DNA of 64,000 nucleotides, from positions 62,001 through 126,000 of the forward strand of contig WHVD01000084.1 in NCBI GenBank assembly GCA_015178975.1, given 5' to 3'. This document shows positions 22,622 to 35,515 of the stretch, in pieces. Origin of the DNA: Hysterangium stoloniferum (Eukaryota; Basidiomycota; Agaricomycetes; Hysterangiales; Hysterangiaceae). The position numbers were made by a program, and so were the translations under genes. A model generated the notes under the pieces. The model saw only the letters and a list, made by a program, of their open reading frames with translations, searched no databases and was not told the DNA's origin. Position 1 is the stretch's first letter; the number at the start of each line of letters is the position of its first letter.

Positions 22622-23395
22622 TAACCTGGTCTAATCTGGAGGACGGAATTCCTCGAGGTATCAGCATAATTAGACCTTGCATTTCCGAATGTGAAGCTGG
22701 CTTTCAAAACGAAGAGAAGCCCCTAGTTGTTGGAATACTCGCTGTAGCAGGTATGTCTTATATCAATCTGTGGCCCTATGCTGAATTGTCGAGTAGATAT
22801 TATAACATACACTACCTTCTTGTTCTCTCATATTAGTTTGACTCACCCAGATTTAGGACAACCTCTTCTTCCTTTTCTCATCTCCAGTAGAAATTCTTTC
22901 GTTGCGGTTGCCTATCTCCTTCACGCTAGTGGAGTGAAGTACCTGTGGGTAACAGGGGTTCTATGACTGCCATCGCTAAAGAAGCATTGTGTGACATGTC
23001 CGAAGATGTGGTGCTTCTTCCTTTTCCTTCGTTCCAAGAGCTGTACAAAGACATCTCGTATGGCCGCTCATCCGACTCGAGCTTAGTTGAGAATGTGATA
23101 CACTGGCCAATTGTGGCATTGAGCAAACCGGCCATAATTTTACATTTATCGGTACGAATTATGAACCTCCTCTAACATTGTACATGAAGAAATTCACAGT
23201 TCCATAGGCTCCACTTCCTTCCCCAAACCGCGCACTTTGACACATCTTATCCTCTCAGAATGGTCGGATTCTTTTGGTAAAAGTGTATTCTTGTAGTGAC
23301 TCTTACTGAGTTCCTTCAGTACGAGATGGTGGATTTAGCCTTAAGGATCAAATAGCGGCCATTCATGGTACCCGGAGATTTTCTGATTCGTGAAA
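22622..23395 (+). pseudogene. N-terminal fragment of an NRPS-like adenylation-domain reductase
   Basis: Segments match adenylate-forming (AMP-binding) domains of fungal alpha-aminoadipate-reductase-like enzymes. EKPLVVGILAVAG is at about 22714-22752, DIITYTTFLFSH then QPLLPFLISSRNSFVAVAYL at about 22793-22920, and AKEALCDMSEDVVLLPFPSF at 22975-23035. After an intron-like break comes the phosphate-binding core SIGSTSFPKPRTLTHLILSE at about 23203-23262 (family motif SSGSTxFPKP), then GGFSLKDQIAAIHGTRRF. Frameshifts lie near 22848 and 22960. The rest of the A domain, the carrier domain and the reductase are missing, as the homology ends near 23395. Confidence 0.6.
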
Positions 23396-23399
23396 TTCA

Positions 23400-23706
23400 A
23401 CTTCTAATAGAATTACTCATGTTTGTAATACATTACATTGCTTCTTTGAAAATATAGTGACATTAATACATACATCCTGCATATATCAAGTATAAGTCAG
23501 GCCTGTGAGGATTAGATAGTAAAGTCTTGTTGTGTATCTTGTGCACTGTTCAGGCAATAGGCAGGCAGAGTGTGTGTGATGGCTCGCCAATGGTCTGGTC
23601 GTACAATATAAGGGTCAGGGAGAACACTAAACAGATCAATGGAAAAGTGATTGAGGAACAGGGGGAACACCTAATGGGGTAAGTCGGGTTCCCAAATATG
23701 GGTCAT
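23400..23706. other. Non-coding interval
   Basis: No gene or recognisable element seen between the broken adenylation gene and LTR debris. Confidence 0.3.
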
Positions 23707-24101
23707 AATAGCTAACCTCTAAACACTGATTTCTGAACACTAAGTCTATTTTATTTTATATGATATGTATTATTGTATTTTATTTTATACAATTTTATTT
23801 TATTTTATTTTATTTTATATGATTTTACGTATATTATATCCTATTATTGTATTGTATTTTATTATATTTTATTCCTGAAAGCAATGAGGTAATTATATTA
23901 CTTTCCAAAAATCTTATTATATGATATTTCAACTTAGACCCTTCATGTATGTAAACTGTAGCTCTATTAAGAACTGAAAATGGGGGTCTCGGGGAAGTGA
24001 TGGGAAACAAACAGAAGGACATGGCTTCAGCTTATCTGCTGCACTCTCGGAAAGCTACTGTCAAGTGTCCTTAACTTTCAGATGGGCATAAGTTACTCAA
24101 C
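23707..24101 (+). mobile_element. Partial LTR, family C, with AT-rich run
   Basis: AGCTAACCTCTAAACACTGA followed by TCTGAACACTAAGT repeats the start of the LTR at 25125. It is followed by a TTTTA-rich run (23745-23870). It is broken by the family B-like LTR at 24102. Confidence 0.55.
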
Positions 24102-25116
24102 TGTCAGGAACCGAATGATGTGCAAGATGTCAGATACCAAAGGTATACATAAGTGTTGGAGGTTGTAGTTGTGAATGTAAAGTTGGGCAGGGGTCAGAGA
24201 GTGTGGGAATGTGGAGGTCGTGAACAGATAATGAAGTCAGAGAACTAGAGGTGTATCTAAGTCAATATTCTGATTGACCTGTAGCTACATTACAACTAGG
24301 CTTATATACAGGTTTCCAGCATCTCAAAATACTAATTAAGGGAACAGCAGAAATGTCCAATAGTGACAAATAAACTTGACTAGGAATGGGAAGGTTATGA
24401 TAAGGTCAGAGGTCCAAGACTAGTTGAGAATGGTAAATTACAAGAAAGGAAATAGTCTGTGGTACACAAGTATATATGGGCATATGTGAAACATAGAGCA
24501 AAATGGATCATCAAGGAAACAGGGACATATTGAAGTATAACCAGATAGAGTGAGCATAACCAGACAAGGTTGTAAGTGGGGATTGATGGCCATGAAGGTG
24601 TATGTCAGTGTCAGGTTACCGATGGTGGCTGATTACAATTCATGATTGTGAACTTGGTGTTGTGAAGTGGTAGTACCATCAGGTTCCTACAGGTTGTGAC
24701 ATGGTCATAACAAGCTCCCCAGTTCAAATATCAACTTAGATTGAATTAGCCTGTCACTAGACCCACTAAGACCAACTTAGATTGACTACTATATCCACTT
24801 GTAATACTTTAGACATTGTCAGCCTCCCTGCGACTCTTATACCTTACATGGTCCCTGGTATGTTGGCCTCCTGGTTGATCATGCTGAGTGACATCCTTGA
24901 TTCTTGTCATACTACCTATTTGTTCTGAAGTATTGGAGTGCCTAACAGTTTGATGGGGGTGCAACACCTACATTGAAGCCAAGCTCCACCTTGTTTTTAG
25001 AGTTGGATCTCCCAACTAGTATGACCCCTATCATCAGCCCCCTGCTTCATAGTTGATCCCTATCAATGGTACCCTGACCTTAGGTTACAACTTCCCCATT
25101 ACACCATATCTTAACA
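24102..25116 (+). mobile_element. Diverged family B-like LTR
   Basis: It starts TGTCAGGAACCGAATG and ends ATATCTTAACA. The shared LTR block appears as TTGAAGCCAAGCTCCACC at about 24973. Flanking 5-mers (TCAAC and ATACA) do not match, so the insertion has been rearranged or belongs to a longer lost element. Confidence 0.55.
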
Positions 25117-25124
25117 ATACAGGT

Positions 25125-26019
25125 TGTAACAGCTAACCTCTAAACACTGATCTCTGAACACTAAGTATATTTTATTTTACACAATATGATCTTTCAAAAA
25201 GACTTGAAACATTCCAATTCACCCAGATATGAGGTAATTAAAAATTGAAAAATCATTTGATTTTTTGACCCAGACCCTGGGTCAGAGGAAGATATACCTA
25301 GGAGATGGAGATGGAAGAATGGGAGACGGATATGGAAGAATGGGAGATGGAGATGGAAGAATGGGAGATGGATATGGAAGAACAGGAGATGGAGATGGAG
25401 ACGGAATGATGGGATGGTTGGCTAGCAAGATGATAGGTGTCAGGGGCACCACTGGCAGAGACAACACTGTCAGGGGCTCTGAGAGATGGTGTTATGACCC
25501 GTTCCCGGTTACTTCCATCTTCCACAATTTCTGTATCCACTTTCCGACCCAATCTTCCATCTACAGAATCTCCTTAGTTCCCAACTGTCTGCTATTCTGC
25601 TTTGTTCTGCATTTGGCAACTAGTCTGTTTGACAAGTATTCATTCATTTGTTTATTGTATTCCTACATCATAATCCCTGTCCTATTCTGTCTTATTGTGA
25701 TCTTAGTTTGTAGTACAATAACCACAGGACACACATATATCAGTCTCATGCTTTTGTACCTATACCTTAGATCTGATATCAACTTATTTTGCTATTTCTT
25801 CTGTCTTTCTGTACACTCAATATTCGGAACTCTTTGGAGCTTTGAATATCCATATCTTCCGGCATAACATTATCTCCTGAAATGAAGGACAACTAGCGTC
25901 TGTGTAAGGGCACAGCACATAAACTGAAGCCAACATCCTGACCTTATCTACAAGTTTCTGATTCCCAGTAACTTCCCAATAGTTCCCAGAATAGTTTCCC
26001 ATAAACCTGACACTTAACA
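25125..26019 (+). mobile_element. 5' LTR, family C, of the Gypsy fragment
   Basis: It starts TGTAACAGCTAACC and ends GACACTTAACA, 895 bp, 34 bp before the gag ATG at 26054. It contains the shared block CTGAAGCCAACATCC at 25924 and a coding-like minisatellite at 25301-25407. Confidence 0.65.
25301..25407 (+). repeat. 21-bp minisatellite (42-bp higher-order) inside the LTR
   Basis: About five units of GGAGAT-GGAGAT-GGAAGA-ATG alternate with GGAGAY-GGATAT-GGAAGA-ATG. The length is a multiple of three, so it reads as GDGDGRM/GDGYGRM; this is not taken as a real protein. Confidence 0.75.
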
Positions 26020-26053
26020 GTACATCAGATCTCAAACCTACAGTTCACTTAAT

Positions 26054-26607
26054 ATGGGTCTCAAATATAAAATCTCTGAAGGACCATCTCATCTCCGATC
26101 CCCTTTACAACTCTATACTACCCAGTCACTCACATCAGCCACCATTATTGAGGTTCCCAAGGTAGCAGAAGATCCTGATGCTCCAGAAGGTTCCAATAGT
26201 AATAGTAATGACAGTGAAGAAACCCAGCCTGCCAAGGGCAAGCAGAAAGCTGATGAGATGCCTGATAAAATGTTCTTGAAATACATTGCTAAATTTGCTG
26301 ACTACTTGAAATTCACTGAGGAAAGTAAAGAATCCACCTGTACTGGAGTCAAAGAACCTGAACCATTTACCAGTAAAGATCTGAAGAAGTTGAAGAATTT
26401 CCTTCTTCAATGCAATTTCAGTTTCTGTGATCAACCTATAGCATTCAAAACCAATAGTTGAAAAGTCAACTTTGCACTCTCTTATCTCAAAGACACAGCC
26501 CAAGACTGGTTTGAACCTGGACATTCTGGGATTTCCTCCAAAATACCTGCTTGGCTTGATTATTGGGACACATTTGTTGAAGAACTGGAAACTATTTTTG
26601 GACCTTA
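26054..26607 (+). pseudogene. Ty3/Gypsy gag N-terminal fragment
   Basis: The frame from the ATG at 26054 reads an acidic N-terminus and then EPEPFTSKDLKKLKNFLLQC. After a TGA at 26459-26461 comes KVNFALSYLKDTAQDWFEPG and ETIFGP, parallel to the gag at 2.9-3.2 kb. It is cut at 26606, where (TTTAGGG)n starts. Confidence 0.8.
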
Positions 26608-26870
26608 GGGTTTAGGGTTTAGGGTTTAATACTAGTCTCAGAGAGAGGCATAGCAGATCTCCCTGATTGTTGCTGGTGGTCTCCAGATGTGGGATGACCG
26701 GGGAATGTGGGATACCAGCTGTCGCCGAAAGAGGAGGTTCTGGTCCTGCTTCGGGGTGGGGCAGGTGCCCTTCAGGGTTCAGGTTGATACCCAAGTGGGC
26801 GAACACACCTTGAGGTAGGGATCCAGATGTCATCGAGTGAGCTTTAAAATAAATAAAAAATTAATTGTGT
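26606..26870 (-). mobile_element. Retroelement-like fragment with (TTTAGGG)n end, inserted in gag
   Basis: TTAGGG plus TTTAGGG units are followed by AATACTAGTCTC and AGAGAGGC, matching the start at 9018, and it ends in TTTAAAATAAATAAAAA. It interrupts the gag frame exactly after IFGP. The core sequence differs from the 9-kb copy, so they are old or distinct subfamilies. Confidence 0.4.
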
Positions 26871-28259
26871 AGATATGTAGAGATAAGGATCAGAAGTCAG
26901 TGATGAGAAAAACAGAAAGGACTGAGGATTGACAGTGACGTCGTACGAGAACACAAGGCGTGCGAATCCTACATATGCTCAGCTGGACATTGAGTGCCGA
27001 ACTACTCCCGGCACACCAGGGATCGTGCGGCACTCGACACTAACTGTAACCATCCCCACTTTCATGAGCGTTCATTTTGGCACCCAGAACAGGCTTTCAT
27101 CTCCCCTAAGAGGGATCCTAAACTAATTTGGTTGGTTCATCAGCAGAAGCCTCTCCTTGTGCGAGCGGTTTGTCATGGCATAGTATGTGCCGCGTGAAGA
27201 GCTCCTGTTATCGAGTGGATATCAAGTATGAGTATGAGCCCAAGCATGTGAAATGGTACATGCATTTGGAGTGGAACCTAATATTGCGGCCTGAATAGAA
27301 CAAATTATGCATAACTTGTTCTGGCATGTATTATGGTAACCAATGAATACAAGGATCATTTTCAGATGAATTTGGCCTTTTTTTGCAGTAATATCCCAAA
27401 AAAATGGGGTCCTTGTATTGATAAAAGCACCAAAAAGAAAACGTCGCTGAGGTTGCAATAGGACTAGAGGAATATATGAAGATTTGATTAGGAGGTCGTT
27501 ATTTAATGAGCTCGAGTACACAGGATTATATAGAAAGTGCTGGCTATTTCACCTAATTTACACCTGAAGTAACTCCCATTATGTAACTGCTGTGCGTGTA
27601 AGTCGATCGAGCTGAACTATTTGGTATCAAGGCAGATGACATCACACATAGTGACAACTCCCCACTGGCATCGCTTCCATGGAAGAAGCATCGCCATGAA
27701 TGCTTATAATCTTAGCAAGGGTTTCAAGCTATTATTACTGGAGCGATCCTTCCGGACACCATTTTCGATGTCAATGCTGAGGGTTCTATTCACACCTAGA
27801 TCACAAGCCTACGCACATCCATACAAAATTTCAAACTCCGGCACTGTGCATGATCACTATCAGTGTGCCTATGAATTCAAGTGCATTTATTACGCACATC
27901 ACAAGGATATCAACAGTACACATTGATCGGAGATCATGATGTCTTCTGGCTTAATTTCGGTTTCATGATACATTGAGCCAACCCTGTCACAAAGATCCAA
28001 AAACTGAATGTACCAGATAAGCGACACAAGCCGCCGAATAGGTCTGGTTGGCCCTGATCGACCACCTGATCGACACTTGAGCGACCGAACCAGGCCTATG
28101 CAGTGGTTCGTGTTGCTTATCAAGGTTTTGGATTTTTGGGACACCTGTAGGCTGTGGTCCCGAAACTTAGAGACCCAGTCTACTAAAGACCGCTTTCTTC
28201 ACCATTGCTAACGTATTCCTTCATCCATTTAATCTACATTTTAGCCAAACCAGGGTATG

Positions 28260-29834
28260 ACATGATGTCTTCATTGCACACCATCAACATTCAGGCCTTG
28301 TCATTGCTTTTAGAGAACCATCGTGCTACAACGGTAAGCTTTCAGCGTTGTACAGGTTCAATTATGTCCAGATTATCTGCATTATCTTCTAGTATTCTGA
28401 TAGTATGTATTGTCTACCATTTGTCAATCATTGATCCGTCCACACCAACCGTTTCATAGTAGCCAGCTATACCTTATTGGTGCGTTAAGAATACTTAAAC
28501 ATAAATGTAGATCGAGGTTGAAGCTTGTCGGACGCAGTTGTACGACCACTTCTTGAACTTAGGGGAAGAAATTGATCTCATTTGGTCCACTCCTTGGAAC
28601 GCTGGAAAAGTTCTATATTATGCTGCGAAAACTAGACCAATTCGCGCCACTGGGTACAACGCCGGGTACATGTGATGTTCTATACAAACTACCTGGAGGT
28701 ATGAAGCACCCATCATGATTAAAACGGTATCATTCTGAAGACCTGCTTATCATGTCTGCCAGTAATGATGATAGCTGGGATAATCGTTGCGGAATGTATG
28801 TGTCCTTTCAGAACCCGAGTTTCAGCCAAATAAATCAACGTTTGTTGCAGTTGTTCTAGTCTTCAGAACCTGGGCCGTTTGGGGAAAGAACAGCAAAGTA
28901 GGAATATCCCTTTTTTGTGCAGGACTATTAATGGCGGCTCCGAGTGGATATTTCGTCTACCACAGTCTCTCGCTCACCACATGTAAACCACTCATTTTTC
29001 GATCGGCATGATTCAAATATCTTACCATTACGGGCCATGCAGTCGGACCAAGTCCAAGCGGTGTAGACTACGGTTGCCGGATCGTAACACCTACTGGCAA
29101 CATAATATTTCTCAACTACATCTTGGTTGCAGTATTTGAAACAAATATTTGCCATTCTGTAGATGACAGTATTCGCCTCCTTGTGTGCCCTTTTTAGTCA
29201 TCTCAGTACTGACCATCCTTAAGTGCTTTCAACACCGTGAGTGCTGCTTGGTCTTGGCACAAGTCAACAACACATTTAAAATCGCTCCGGGACTTTCTCG
29301 CAGCCAGAATAAGCAGATTCCGTCTAATTGTTACATTATATCAAGACGGTGAGTTTCTCAGGTAACTCGTAAGACACCAACTGATTTTCCTGGGGTAAGG
29401 TGTACTGTACTATGGATACCTCATCGGTGCGTAGATATGTCATAGACTTAACGATCATGTTGTAACCTTACCACTGGGAAGGCATATCAATTATGAACAT
29501 CATCCTTTTTGTCATTGATCTATGCCACCAATACTCCTACACCCTGCATACTCTAAGCTTCACTTTACCTAGCCCAAGCCCGCGCCCAGCCTCGTACTGT
29601 CCGTGCATCTCTTTCGTTTTCCGCGTCATTCGAAATTCAGTCTCATTGCTACAAAGTACACAGCGCATCTTCCATGCAATATTTACTGCACGGATTTTAG
29701 TCAATCTCCGAAAAGCGGCGTGTGGAAATTGTAAAGATTCTAATGCCTTGACCACTACCGGCCGTGGCCGTAGAAACTTTAGCAGTGTCTTATTAGGTGG
29801 TTCCACAACCCGAACGCCATCACACAGATGGTAA
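28260..29834 (+). pseudogene. DUF6533-family membrane protein gene, copy 1 (decayed)
   Basis: Exon-like blocks occur in order. The start MMSSLHTINIQALSLLLENH is at 28260. After an intron ending ATGTAG at 28510 comes the DUF6533 signature QLYDHFLNLGEEIDLIWSTP at about 28530-28590. Then come AGIIVAE (about 28775), VLVFRTWAVWGKNSKVGISL (28855-28914) and TPTGNIIFLNYILVAVFETN (about 29088-29147), followed by a segment ending LIVTLYQDG and the C-terminal QRIFHAIFTARILVNLRKAA near 29670-29730. DUF6533 proteins are predicted seven-helix fungal membrane proteins of unknown function. Faults are loss of the exon end at 28630, a TGA at 29009-29011 and further frame breaks at 29195. Confidence 0.7.
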
Positions 29835-30289
29835 TGAAACCTTCATATTATCTTCAACTGTTCTATATTTGGCTGAAACAGACCTCAACTTTAGACTTTA
29901 TCTGACGTATATGATAGTGTAGACCCCTTCCCTCCTCAATCACGCATATGAAACAACATCTTTGAACGCAGGTGCCGTTCACCACTTTTAAACATTTTCC
30001 GGTGGCTGTGACCTGGAACAACAACAAAGCTACAGATGTATAAAGGAAATATCGGGGAAGTCGTCTCATCAGTTTTGAATAATTAAAAACCTTTTGGTTG
30101 CAACTTAGACTGATCCATTTTGGGTGGCATGTTAGATTTAGTGACTGTACAATGTTGATGATATAGCAAAAATGGACGAAGTTAAGTTCATATGACTAAG
30201 CTACTGTAAAGTACAACTTAGCTGAGTGTCGAAATAAACTACGTCGAATATAGAACAGCTTGCAATACAATGAGTTCTAACAGTGACCT

Positions 30290-30312
30290 GGCACAATGTG
30301 TACCATTGTGCC
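30290..30312. repeat. Perfect 9-bp inverted repeat
   Basis: GGCACAATG-TGTAC-CATTGTGCC forms a clean hairpin in non-coding sequence. Confidence 0.8.
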
Positions 30313-31708
30313 ATACTGCAATTTGCATTCACTCATCTGCATCTGTGTTTGTGTCTGAGCTCGCTTCACATCCACCTCCCTTTCTCATTCTAATATGGCA
30401 CTCATAGTATTTTAAGAGAAGCTAGCTATCTGTAGTCTGCCTATTTTAGAACTTTTCTAGGAGGCAAAGAATGTGTTGGAAATGATGATGAAATTGAACC
30501 TCTTTATAGGGGCAGTTCACCCATTTCTTCAACTTTTCATATGGAGATGCTAATTGTGGACCATGAAAATGGAGGTTAGTGCATGACAGAACCACATTAC
30601 ACCTAAACCAGTCCCCAGCCTACTCTGTCAGGAGGTGATACACTAACTGACACTTGATTGAGACATAAGTACTTTTATTTAAGCTTGATAGATTGTCCCC
30701 TGAAGAGCTGATACTGCATGAGGAGATCTATAGTGTTTACCTACAGCATCAAATGTGGACACATAAAGTAATTAACTGCAATATAAGCTTGTTCCTACCA
30801 TAGGCAGAATGGAAGATCAGTGGAATACCTGGAGACCGAATTTCGACACCTAAGGTAATTACCTACAGATGAGCTTGATGCTCGGAGTGATACAGATTAT
30901 AGAACAAGTGAGTATCTGACGAGTCATCTTTGTTCCGAAGCACGTTAGTGTATTGCATTTTTGTTTGTTATTGACAGAATCGATATGAGGGCAGAGGTTG
31001 CCTGAAACTCAGCCGCTGCCTAAGATGGGTGAAAATGACTGATTTACCTATATGAGAGCAGAGGTTGCCCGAAGCTATTGTACATCAGCTTAGGAAAGAG
31101 AATCTGAATAAACGAACGCAACTCAGCCGCTGCCTAAGAAGGGCGAAAACGACTGAGGTGCCTGTGGGTGGGCCGAACATATAAATACTATGTGCAGAGG
31201 TATACTTGCATAACATCATTAAAATAAGCGAAACACAACTCAGTAAGAAACTGGAGATTTGTGGAGGTTGTTCAAGCATCTCTGCGAAAGTGGAAATCCT
31301 CTAGAGTTTGCGGTATTTTGTCAGTTATGTTTCGAATGTTTGCTGGAAGTTATGAACAGAATTATGACTGTTTTTTTGATAGGATCCACGCACATAAATA
31401 CAAATTTTGTCTGGGAAGAGGTAGTTTAGTGCTTGCTTGAGATCAGAAATCCACCGTAGCAGTTCGGCAGTCAGAACTGTCAACTCGCCAGCTACTCGAA
31501 ACCTCGCAACATTGAAATCTTCGGCAAACATGCAATAGAGTGGTGGTGTTTCGTCATTGGCCGAAAAGACACGTGTTTCTATGGTACATCGAATTGACCC
31601 CTGAGATCCTGGGTCCGTACTAGTATATTAGAGATAGCTGTCTTGCTAGTATTTCCTTTACGATTCTCATGCCTGTATTTCTTCGCGTACCGGTTCTCCG
31701 GAATTTTA

Positions 31709-31980
31709 GCCAAACTAGCATATAACATAATGTCTTCATTGCAGACCATCGATACTCCGACTCTGTCATCGGATTTATTGACTTAACGTACTACAGCGGT
31801 AAGCCCTTGGCGGTGTAAGAGTTCGATTATGTGTGAACAATGGCGCATTATCTTCTAGTATTCTGACCGTATGCGTGCTTTGCCGTTTATCAACCACTGA
31901 TTTGTCCGGACTAACTAACCCTCACATGGTTGCCAGCTCTACTTTATTGGTGTGTTAGGAATACCTAAGGAGGCAAAATA
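31709..31980 (+). pseudogene. DUF6533 gene, first-exon fragment (third copy)
   Basis: It reads ATAATGTCTTCATTGCAGAC, then the intron donor GCGGTAAGC, and further homology through the first intron (TTCTAGTATTCTGA) to CTTTATTGGTG, parallel to 28253-28490 and 33170-33410. The rest of the gene is absent, and the segment lies between the two main duplication copies. Confidence 0.65.
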
Positions 31981-32237
31981 AGTATGGCTCGAGACTAATA
32001 CACGCAGAATCATGACCTTGAGATGAGGAATCTGTGAACACTAAATATTCTAACCAACAACTTGAGTTTTTTGAAGATTGATGGATGTGAGCCAAGCTAT
32101 TCAGAACGACCCGACGCTAACCCATGTTTGATGATAATGAAAAGTATGCTGAAAAGCTGTAGACTTGGAAGGGGTGTAAAGGAAGTGGCGATGGGTAATT
32201 GGCAGGTTGAGCTGACCTTCGTGCCCATCTTTCCTAA

Positions 32238-35200
32238 TAGGGATAAACTAATTTGGTTGTTTCATCAGCAGGAGCCTCTCCTAGTGTAAATGGTTTTTCA
32301 TGTCATATGCATGTACTGTGTGAAGCGCTCCTGTTATCGAGTGGGATATCAAAATGTGATTATGAGCCCAAGAATGTGATATAGTATATTCATTTGACGT
32401 GAAACCTAATGCTGCGGTATGAATAGAGCAAATAATCCATAACTTGTTCTGGCACGTATTATGGTAATTACTAATCAATGAATACAAATATATATATTCA
32501 GATGAGTTTGACCTTTTGTTGCAGTAATATTCTAAAGGAATTGAGTCTTTCTATTGATAAGAGCACCAAAAAGAAAACGTGGATGAGGTTGCGATAGGAC
32601 TAGAGGAATATGAGGTCATTTATGAGCTCGATCACACAGGATATATAGAAAGTGCTCGCTATTTCACCTCATTTATACCTGAAGTAACTCCCATTATGAA
32701 ACTGATGTGCGTGTAAGCTCCCTCACGGGCATCGTTTCCATGGAAGAAGCATCGGCATGAATACTTCAATGTCAACGGTGAGGCTATGTATTGGTGGTAT
32801 TCACACCTAACTCTAGATCACAAACCTACGCACATCCATACAAAATTTCAAACTCTGGCGCGGGTGCATGATCACCATCAGTGTGCCCATGGCTTCAACC
32901 GCATTGATTACGCACATCACAAGGATATCAACAGCACAGATTGATCGGAGATCATGGTTATGATTCCTTCTGGTGCTCAATTTCGGCATATATACAATAC
33001 CTTTGATGGCTTCCTTTGTCTTACTGGAGACACGCTTCTATGATACATTGAGCCAACCCTCCAGGCTGTGGTGCCGAAACTTACGCATCCAGTCTACAAA
33101 AGACGGCTTTCTTCACCATTGCTAACGTATTCCTTCACATTCCATTTAATCTACATTTTAGCCAAACCAGTATATGACATGATGTCTTCATCGCACATTA
33201 TCAACATTCAGGCCCTGCCGTTGGTTTTAGAGACCCACCGTGCTACGGCGGTAAGCCTTCAGCGTTCTACAGGTTCAATTATGTACGGATTATCTGCATT
33301 ATTTTCTAGTATTCTGATAGTATGCATTCTCTACCATTTTTCAATTATTGATCTGTCCATACTAACCGTTTCATAGTAGCCGGCTATGCCTTATTGGTGC
33401 GTTAAGAATACTTAACATAAATGTAGATCGAGGTTGAAGCTCGTCGGAGGCAGTTGTACGACCACTTCTTGAACTTAGGGGAAGAAATTGATCTCATTTG
33501 GACCACTCCTTGGAACGTTGGAAAGATTCTATATTATGCTGCGAAATACCCCGCATTTCTGGATGGTGCATTTTCTCTCTATAGTACGTGAAGTAAAAAT
33601 TGATCTGGCACTTCAAAACGATTTGAAAAATTCCCCCTGACCAGTCCAGTTCGCACCATTTGGTACAACGCCAAGCACCTGTGAGTTTCTATTCAAACTA
33701 GCTGGAGGTATGAAGCACCCGTTATGATTAAAACGGTAGCATTCTGAAGACCTGCTTATCATGTCTGCCAGCAATGGTGATAGCTGGGATAATTGTTGCG
33801 GAATGTATGTACCCTTTCAGAAACCGAGTTTCAACCAAATAAATCAACGTTTGTTGCAGTTGTTCTGGTCTTCAGAACCTGGGCCGTTTGGGGGAAGAAC
33901 AGCAAAGTAGGAATATCGCTCCTTTGTGTAGGACTATTAATGGCGGCTCTGAGTGGATATTTCGCCTACCACAGTTTCTCGCTCACCACATGTAAACCAC
34001 TCATTGTTCGATCGGCATGATTCAAATATCTTACCATTACGAGCCATGCAGTCGGACCAAGTCCAATCGGCGTAGACTACGTTTGCTGGATCGTAACACC
34101 TACTGGCAACATAATATTTCTCGACTACATCTTGCTTGTGATATTCGAAACAAGTATTTGCCATGCTATCACTGGTGATCTTCATCTGCTTATTCGCTCT
34201 GTCCAGTCATTTTAATATTGACCATCCTCAAGTGCCTTCAACACCGTGAGTACTGCCTAGTCTTGGTACACGTTATCAACACATTTTAAATTGTTTCGGG
34301 ACTTCCTCGCAGTCAGAATAAGTAAATCACGTCTAATTGTTATATTATATCGAGATGGTATGTTTCTCACCTAACTCGTAAGATGTCAGCTGACCTCTCC
34401 TGCGAGGATAGGTGTACTGTACTATATGTACCTCACCGGTGCGTAGATATGTCATAGACTTGACGATCATATTGTAACTTTACCACCGGGAAGGCATATC
34501 AATTATGAACATCATCATTTTTGTCATTGACGTATGCCACCAATACTCCTTCAGCCTACATACTCTAAGTTTCACTTACTTAGCCCCACCCCAAGCCCAG
34601 CCTCATAGTGTCCGTGCATCTCTGTCGTTTTCCGCGTCATTCGAACTTCAGTCTCATTGCTACAACAGTATACACCGCATCTTCCATGCAATATTCACTG
34701 CACGAATTTTAGTCAATCTCCGAAAAGCGGCGCGAGATAATTGTAAAGATTCTAATGCCTTGACCACTACCGGCCGTACAAACTTTAGCAGTGTCGTATT
34801 AGGCGTCAACACGTGGTTTCACAACCCGAACGCTATCACACAGATGGTAATGAAACCTTCATATTATGTTCAACTGCTCTATGTTTGGCTGAAACAGCCT
34901 CAAATTTAGACTTTATCTGATGTACACGATAGTGTAGACTCGACTCCCTCTCCTCAATCACGCATATGAAAATAACATCCTTGAACACAGGTATAATTCA
35001 CCACTTTTGAAGATTTTCTGGTGGCTATGACCTGTATCAACAACAAAGTTACAGATGTATAAATGAAATATCGGACAAGTCGTCGCATTTTGGGAGAGTA
35101 GTTACCTACGGTCCGACTATTTTTCTAGAAGCGAATGTTGATCACAATATGCTAAGCCTAATAAATTATCCCCTGAAGGGCTGATACCGCATGAGATGAT

Positions 35201-35515
35201 CCATGTTGTTTACCTATAGCGTCGAATGTGAACACACAAAGTAATTAACTGCAACATAAGCTTGTCCCTACCATAGGCAAAATGGGAGGTCAGTGGAATA
35301 CCTGGGGACAACATTTAGACAAAGGCAATTACCTATAGATAAGCTTGATGCTCGGAGTGATGCAGATTATAGAACAAGTGAATATCTGACAATCATTTTT
35401 GTTTCTTATGCTTCAACTGTCTGGGGAAGTTATGACCAGAAATTTTACTTTGCATGAATACAAATTTTGCCAAATGCAAGGTTGTTTAGGGCTTGCTTGG
35501 GATCAGAAATCCACA
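32238..35515 (+). repeat. Segmental duplication, copy 2
   Basis: Partner of 27115-31470 in direct orientation. It is shorter because segments at about 27540-27640 and between 30100 and 30660 are reduced, but it retains about 100 bp near 33545-33645 that copy 1 has lost. Confidence 0.75.
33178..34860 (+). pseudogene. DUF6533-family membrane protein gene, copy 2 (decayed)
   Basis: Same exon order as copy 1, but better preserved. The exon at 33426-33585 keeps the DUF6533 end (GKILYYAAKYPAFLDGAFSL), a 66-bp intron follows, then FGTTPSTCEFLFKLAG (about 33658-33705), AMVIAGIIVAE (33772-33804), the helix VLVFRTWAVWGKNSKVGISL and TPTGNIIFLDYILLVIFETS. The C-terminal block reads RIFHAIFTARILVNLRKAA near 34678-34735. 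It shares the TGA after IVRSA (34018-34020) with copy 1. It carries a stop after RSVQSF at about 34211 and a frame break before the last exon. No intact protein is expected. Confidence 0.7.

Larger units (their letters stand above)
27115..31470 (+). repeat. Segmental duplication, copy 1
   Basis: It aligns piecewise with 32238-35515. Anchors are AAACTAATTTGGTTG (27120 and 32246), AAGAAAACGTCG or AAGAAAACGTGG (27435 and 32571), the DUF6533 gene blocks, AAGTAATTAACTGCAA (30766 and 35240) and GATCAGAAATCCAC (31441 and 35500). Divergence looks like roughly a tenth of sites by eye, with many indels. Confidence 0.75.
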
